Shown: positions 59,421 to 64,000 of the stretch, piece by piece
Layout: every line of letters begins with the position of its first letter
How positions within the stretch are numbered: position 1 is the first letter of the stretch
NCBI RefSeq assembly: GCF_018687715.1
Contig: NC_056761.1
Location: 14,496,501-14,560,500 of the forward strand
From: Carya illinoinensis
Lineage: Eukaryota > Streptophyta > Magnoliopsida > Fagales > Juglandaceae
DNA length: 64,000 nucleotides
Direction of reading: 5' to 3'
Made by a program: the position numbers and the translations under genes
The notes under the pieces: generated by a model
The model's database searches: none
Told to the model about the DNA's origin: nothing
What the model saw: only the letters and a program-made list of their open reading frames with translations

Positions 59421-62400
59421 TTACTGAGTATCAAGATAATGTGGATCATAAAGATCCTGGGAAAATGTAGAAGAAGTTCCCGTCCATGTTGAATCTATTG
59501 AACGAATATGGCTCTTAGCTCTAATTGAGTCCATCGATTCATGTTGGATCTGATTGAATTGCTCTCCTAAAGCTTTAAACTTGAATTCGTCTCCATATTT
59601 GCTTGGACCCATCATAACTTCATCAACAACTGTTTGACCTTCAAGCATGCATACTACTACGGACATTGTGGGTCTAAGAGTTGGAGATGGATTTGTACAT
59701 AGTAAAGCTAGTTTGATCATTCTAATTGCCTCCTCCATGTTGAACTCAGAGCCTAAGTTTGGATCCACTAGCTCCACTAGATTACTCTTTTGTTGCAGAA
59801 CAAGAGCCTGAAATATGCACACATGAAATGATGGAAATGATATCTTAGCAAATCAATAGATGAGAATTATGAAGTAGGCAATCGTACACAACACATTGTT
59901 TCAGTCTTGTTTAGTTTGTTTTGAACCAATAGATCACCATCAAGATGACTAGTTTTGGTGCATGGAATGACTACTGATAAATCTTACCCAATCAAGAAGA
60001 CATACACAACTTTCATTTGGTCGAAATTTCATGTTGCTCTTCCCTGCAACAATTTCCAACGAAACAATCCCAAAACTGTAGACATCTGCTTGATATGTTA
60101 AATAACCCCGTAATGCATATTCTGGTGCCATCTATCCTCTGCATGACAAAGATTGCATTATTATGATTAATATTTCATAGTATATATGAATTAGTTATGA
60201 TCTTCACAAAACCCAACATCTACAAAAATTTAGTTACAAAATCACATTGTTTCTTTTTTATTTAGAATGCAATTATGCAAACAGTAAGGCAATGAGAATA
60301 GAGTGTAATCTTCATTATATGAGAGTTTTGTTGTTGGTGGAATGTTAATAACTATTAGACAAGTTGTCCAGGCATCCAGCTCAAGTTCCATTTGTTGGGG
60401 GTTGTCAGTGCAGTGGATTTTGTTAGATTTCTAGAATTTCTTGTCCCCTTAAATGGTAATAACCACAACATAGGAAATCAGATTGTGTATTATAATAGAA
60501 TATTTGAACACATGCTTTTATTTTTCTGTCATTCAACTATACTAGGTCAACGTTTTGGGTTAAAAGTCATGTTAATGGTTGAATAGATAGCTCTCTCTCC
60601 ATCTCTCTCTCTCTAAAAAGAACCTTAGAAGACTGCTTAAACATGTTTTACGTTAAGACTACTCGCAATCAATCATGAATACGGATTGATAACTCCTATA
60701 GCTATAAATTTCTCAGCAACCATTCTTGTGTTGCAAATATAGACAACTAACACATTAAAGTTTCTACCAAATACCGAGTCCTAGAGTTTCTATAGCACTT
60801 TCCATATATAATAAGAACATCTCTAATATGAAGAACCTTTAAATGATGGAGATCAATAGTTATTCCTAATTATCTCCTAATTAATCCCTGTGGAGGAAAA
60901 ATAGAAACACAAAAATAGAACAAAAATATGCTCAAATTTGAAGAATAGAAGAAAAGATATAGCTTACATGGTTCCAGCAACTCGGGTACTGATATGGGTG
61001 CTTTCCTCTTCATTGAGCTTGGCCAGACCAAAGTCAGAAATCTTTGGGTTAAGGTTTGAATCCAATAGCACATTTGTAGTTTTAATGTCTCTGTGAACAA
61101 TTCTCAATGTTGATTCCTCATGCAAGAAAGCCAGGCCTCTTGCAATGCCAACACATATTTTTTGCCGTGTAGGCCAATCCAATTTTAATTGGTATTTCTC
61201 TGGACCTGCATTTTTTGTTTTTGTAAAAAGTCGAATGGGGGAATTCAGGACCAACTTGGTTCTTAGCATAAAGCAATCTATAGTGTTAGGTTCCTATCCT
61301 TATTCAACATAAAATACTTAATAAAAACATTAAGCATACCAAACAAAGGACGAGCCAGATTATTGTTTTCCATGTATTCATATACCAAGAACATTTGACT
61401 TCCTTCAACACAAGCTCCATACAATCTAACAACATTTGGGTGTTGTAAAGAAGATATCATGCCTATTTCATTCACAAATTCACGATTTCCTTGACTTGAT
61501 TTTGAAGAAAGTTTCTTAACTGCAATTATGGTACCATCTAATAGTATACCTTGCATTTTAAAGGGAAAAAAATGCATATTTAAGTATGTACTTGATATAT
61601 ACTGATGAGATATGTCTTTAGCTATGTATCATGGATAGATAAGAAAAATTTTATTAAAAACCTAAATGCATGAAGTATTATGTTTTTGAATACCTTGTAC
61701 ACGGATCCAAAACCACCTTCTCCAATCTTGTTTGAAGCATCAAAGTTGTTAGTGGCAGCTTTGATTTGCCTGTAAGTGAAAAAACCTATTTGCAGATCTA
61801 ATCCTCTCAAATCTGTGAAAGGAACGAAAATGGTGAGGCTAGTGATAAGATTGTATCTTATAAATGAGCCGGAATGATATTTCATTTCTATTTATTTTGT
61901 GCCTTCTGACTAGTTAGATGACATAAGAGAGAATGAGACCAAATGCATGTAGTGCCATGGCACCGTATGTAGTCTAGATGATCAACTTCTTAAACTCTAT
62001 GTTGTTTCATTATATTTATTACATCCTGCTCAACAACCACAATTATTGCACAAATTCAAAGCCAGGACGTAAAAGGAATTGAGATTCTTTGAATTCTCAG
62101 CCTGAACTCAAATAGGTATAGAAAATGTACAACATGTGAGTTCAACATTCATTATTGCCCAAGTGGGTTAATTTGTGAGGCTATCTTAAAGGTTGTAGGC
62201 TCTATCTTGGGTATATATATACATATATATATATATATCTTTGAGTTATACCCTAGAATTTAGGCAAAGAATTGTAAGGGATGATCCTAAATTATGTGAA
62301 AGAGATAATCTAATGGTTGCATTTCCTTATGTGCCTTTTGATTCTTGGTCTTAGATCATTTTACATCATAAAAGAATAGTAATACAAGAAAAGTAATTCT

Positions 62401-64000
62401 CTTGTGACTTTGAGGTCATTTCAAATTTGAAACTTGCAATATCTTTCCTCTCACTCTATGAGTTGCTATATATATATATATTTGATTTGTAATGTCCCGG
62501 ATTGATTAAGTCCCACATTATATGGATATGAACTATGACAGAGATCAGAAGCATGAGTGCAAGGTTTTATATTAGTTTGAGGGGCTAAGCTTTAGAACAA
62601 ATCCAAGAAATTTCAACCCTAATCTTGATCAATGCTTTTGGAGTATAAGCGTAGATATATAACTAGTCCTTTCATTTAGTCATTAAAAATTATATCTAAA
62701 CCAACCTAGTAACATTGTCATGTGGTGGTGCAGCACTGAAATGGGATGATTGTGATAACTAGGGCTACTTCTTGTCTTATATGGACAGGTAGCTACCCTC
62801 CCCACACCCTAACCCCGCCAAGGCGGGGAGGTTATTTAACCCCCTGCCATTCATCCCCGTCATTTGCGCACTTCATCTATCCTCATTGAAAGGGCAAATG
62901 GATTTGTCACCGTCCACATATATGCCTAAAATCAATATCACAACCAGGGGCGGAATCAGAAAATCTAGTTTGGGGGGCTAAGTTACAAAAATAATCTAAG
63001 GGGGGCTAAATACTAATTTTCATATAATTTATTTTATAAAATTACCTTTAAAACAAGAAAATCAACACACAGAAACGTAGGTGTATGTTTGCTTGAAAGA
63101 AAAATCTTTCTTTTTTCTTCTATTCGAGATTAGCTTGGTTCTAATCAAATCAAGGCAAAAAAAATTATAATCAATAAAACCAACAGAATGTATAGATCAG
63201 CTCTGAAAAAACTATTACCAAATCAAACTTCCCTCATCCCTGCAAGATTCCACAATTCCACGAATCCCATGTTTTTAGCTAATTAGCCATTACACATTCT
63301 TTGTACAGCAAATCTTTTTTCTTTCAATGTATACATTATTTCACTCAAGCTTTATATACGTGTATGAAATCAATGAATAAACAAGAGAAATATTTCCCAC
63401 ATTCTGTTTCTTAACAAAACATATAGATAAATCCCCTTTACATGTCGAACCTACAGAAGAAAGAAGATTAGAGCTTTGTAAAATGGCGACCGAGATATAA
63501 GAAAGAAGAAGAATAAGAATAATTAGAACAGATTTAGTATCTGTAAAAGATTAAAAAAGAAGAGGAAGAGAAGAATAGAGAAAAAAGAACAAAAAGAAGA
63601 AAAGAAGAGAGAGAAAGGAGAGGAAAGGAGTAAAGAGAAAGTGGCAGCATTAGATTAGGGTTTCAAAAAGATGTTTATATATTTAGGGAATTATAGTTAT
63701 AATATGGATAAGCCGGTGTTTCATGGGCAGATTTTTCAAGTGGGGAAAAATGTTCCATAACAAAAGGTAGGAATTGCATGAATGAATACATGAGCCCTTG
63801 CAAAATCGCTGTACAAGTTCGTCTCAAGTCAACTCATGCAAATTTACAATAGTTGAAGAAGAAAACAAAATAATAAAAAGCCTATCTAATTTATATAAAA
63901 CATGCACGTAATTACCTTTTTCCCTCGATATCCTTCTTCCTATGCAGCCTTTTCCCCAAAGAATGCCTAAAATGAATAACAGCACCGATATTACTAAAGC
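59421..64000 (-). pseudogene. LRR-VIII-2 receptor-like kinase (At1g53430/RFK1-like), 3' part, runs off the window
   Basis: Minus-strand exons: 63916-64000+ (transmembrane LVISVLLFILGILWGKGC), 61694-61812 (FFTYRQIKAATNNF, GEGGFGSVYK), about 61340-61549 (GTIIAVKKLSS, MFLVYEYMENNNL), 60968-61205 ([23 protein letters not shown]), 59988-60138 ([20 protein letters not shown]) and 59421-59807 (RPTMSVVVCMLEGQ, to TAA). The family has an ectodomain of LRRs plus malectin, beyond the edge here, and an RD kinase at the plasma membrane. Lesions: TAG at 60132-60134 replaces the Tyr codon of GYMAPEY, and the acceptor before 61550 reads AA instead of AG, so splicing at the next AG would drop one base. Without those two it looks otherwise well kept, so recent loss or assembly error should be considered. 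Confidence 0.88.
61813..63915 (-). other. Long intron of the LRR-VIII-2 gene
   Basis: The intron lies between the transmembrane exon (donor GTAATT at 63915) and the exon starting at 61812 (acceptor TTTCACAG). It holds (TA)n microsatellites near 62211-62238 and 62470-62481, a CCCCGCC/GGCGGGG mini-hairpin at 62813-62828, and a purine-rich run at 63550-63630. No gene is supported inside it. About 2.1 kb is long for this family, and transposon insertion is possible. Confidence 0.6.

Overview
The window is nuclear DNA of a flowering plant, probably a woody eudicot (a walnut/oak-type genome is only a guess). The reasons are AT-rich intergenic DNA, GT-AG introns, two families of plant receptor-like kinases, and Ty3/gypsy, Ty1/copia, LINE-L1, hAT and MITE sequences nested in one another. 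I found no rRNA, tRNA, CRISPR or prokaryotic feature, and no gene on either strand that I would call intact and functional. What is visible is a decayed receptor-kinase cluster blown apart by transposons.

Layout. 1-4.5 kb: dispersed repeats and a reverse-oriented remnant of a long LTR. 4.54-14.02 kb: a complete but decayed chromovirus-type Ty3/gypsy element with 5-bp target duplications, interrupted inside its reverse transcriptase by a 4.1-kb LTR-like insertion. 14-19.5 kb: a possible fragment of an unrecognised gene, a 94-bp minisatellite, and a segment present twice in direct orientation. 19.6-23.7 kb: an LRR-XII (Xa21/EFR/FLS2-like) receptor kinase pseudogene with four recognisable exons. 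27.2-32.9 kb: a Ty1/copia element on the minus strand with both LTRs and 5-bp target duplications. It contains a foreign plus-strand ORF with its own TATA box and a captured piece that looks like a mitochondrial adenylate kinase gene.

34.3-39.2 kb: a hAT-type MITE lies just upstream of a second LRR-XII receptor-kinase start, which stops at the poly(A) tail of a minus-strand LINE. 40.2-49.4 kb: a copia gag remnant with a second LINE in it, two oppositely oriented gypsy remnants, and a stray copy of a kinase last exon. 50.27-57.46 kb: a long LTR-type insertion (TSD AAGAA) carrying a degenerate hAT transposase. 57.8-58.7 kb: a third LRR-XII fragment, with an internal deletion fusing LRR to kinase. 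59.4-64 kb: a minus-strand LRR-VIII-2 (At1g53430-like) receptor kinase with a stop codon in the activation segment; it runs off the right edge.

How it fits together. The receptor kinases would be plasma-membrane immune or surveillance receptors (the LRR-XII copies have the non-RD HCD motif), but each copy here carries at least one disabling lesion. Insertions, the microhomology deletion and the duplicated last exon document how the cluster decayed. I see no convincing undescribed biological system. The best leads are the antisense ORF with promoter inside the copia element, the captured adenylate-kinase-like sequence, and the matching stop codons near the C-termini of two kinase paralogues.
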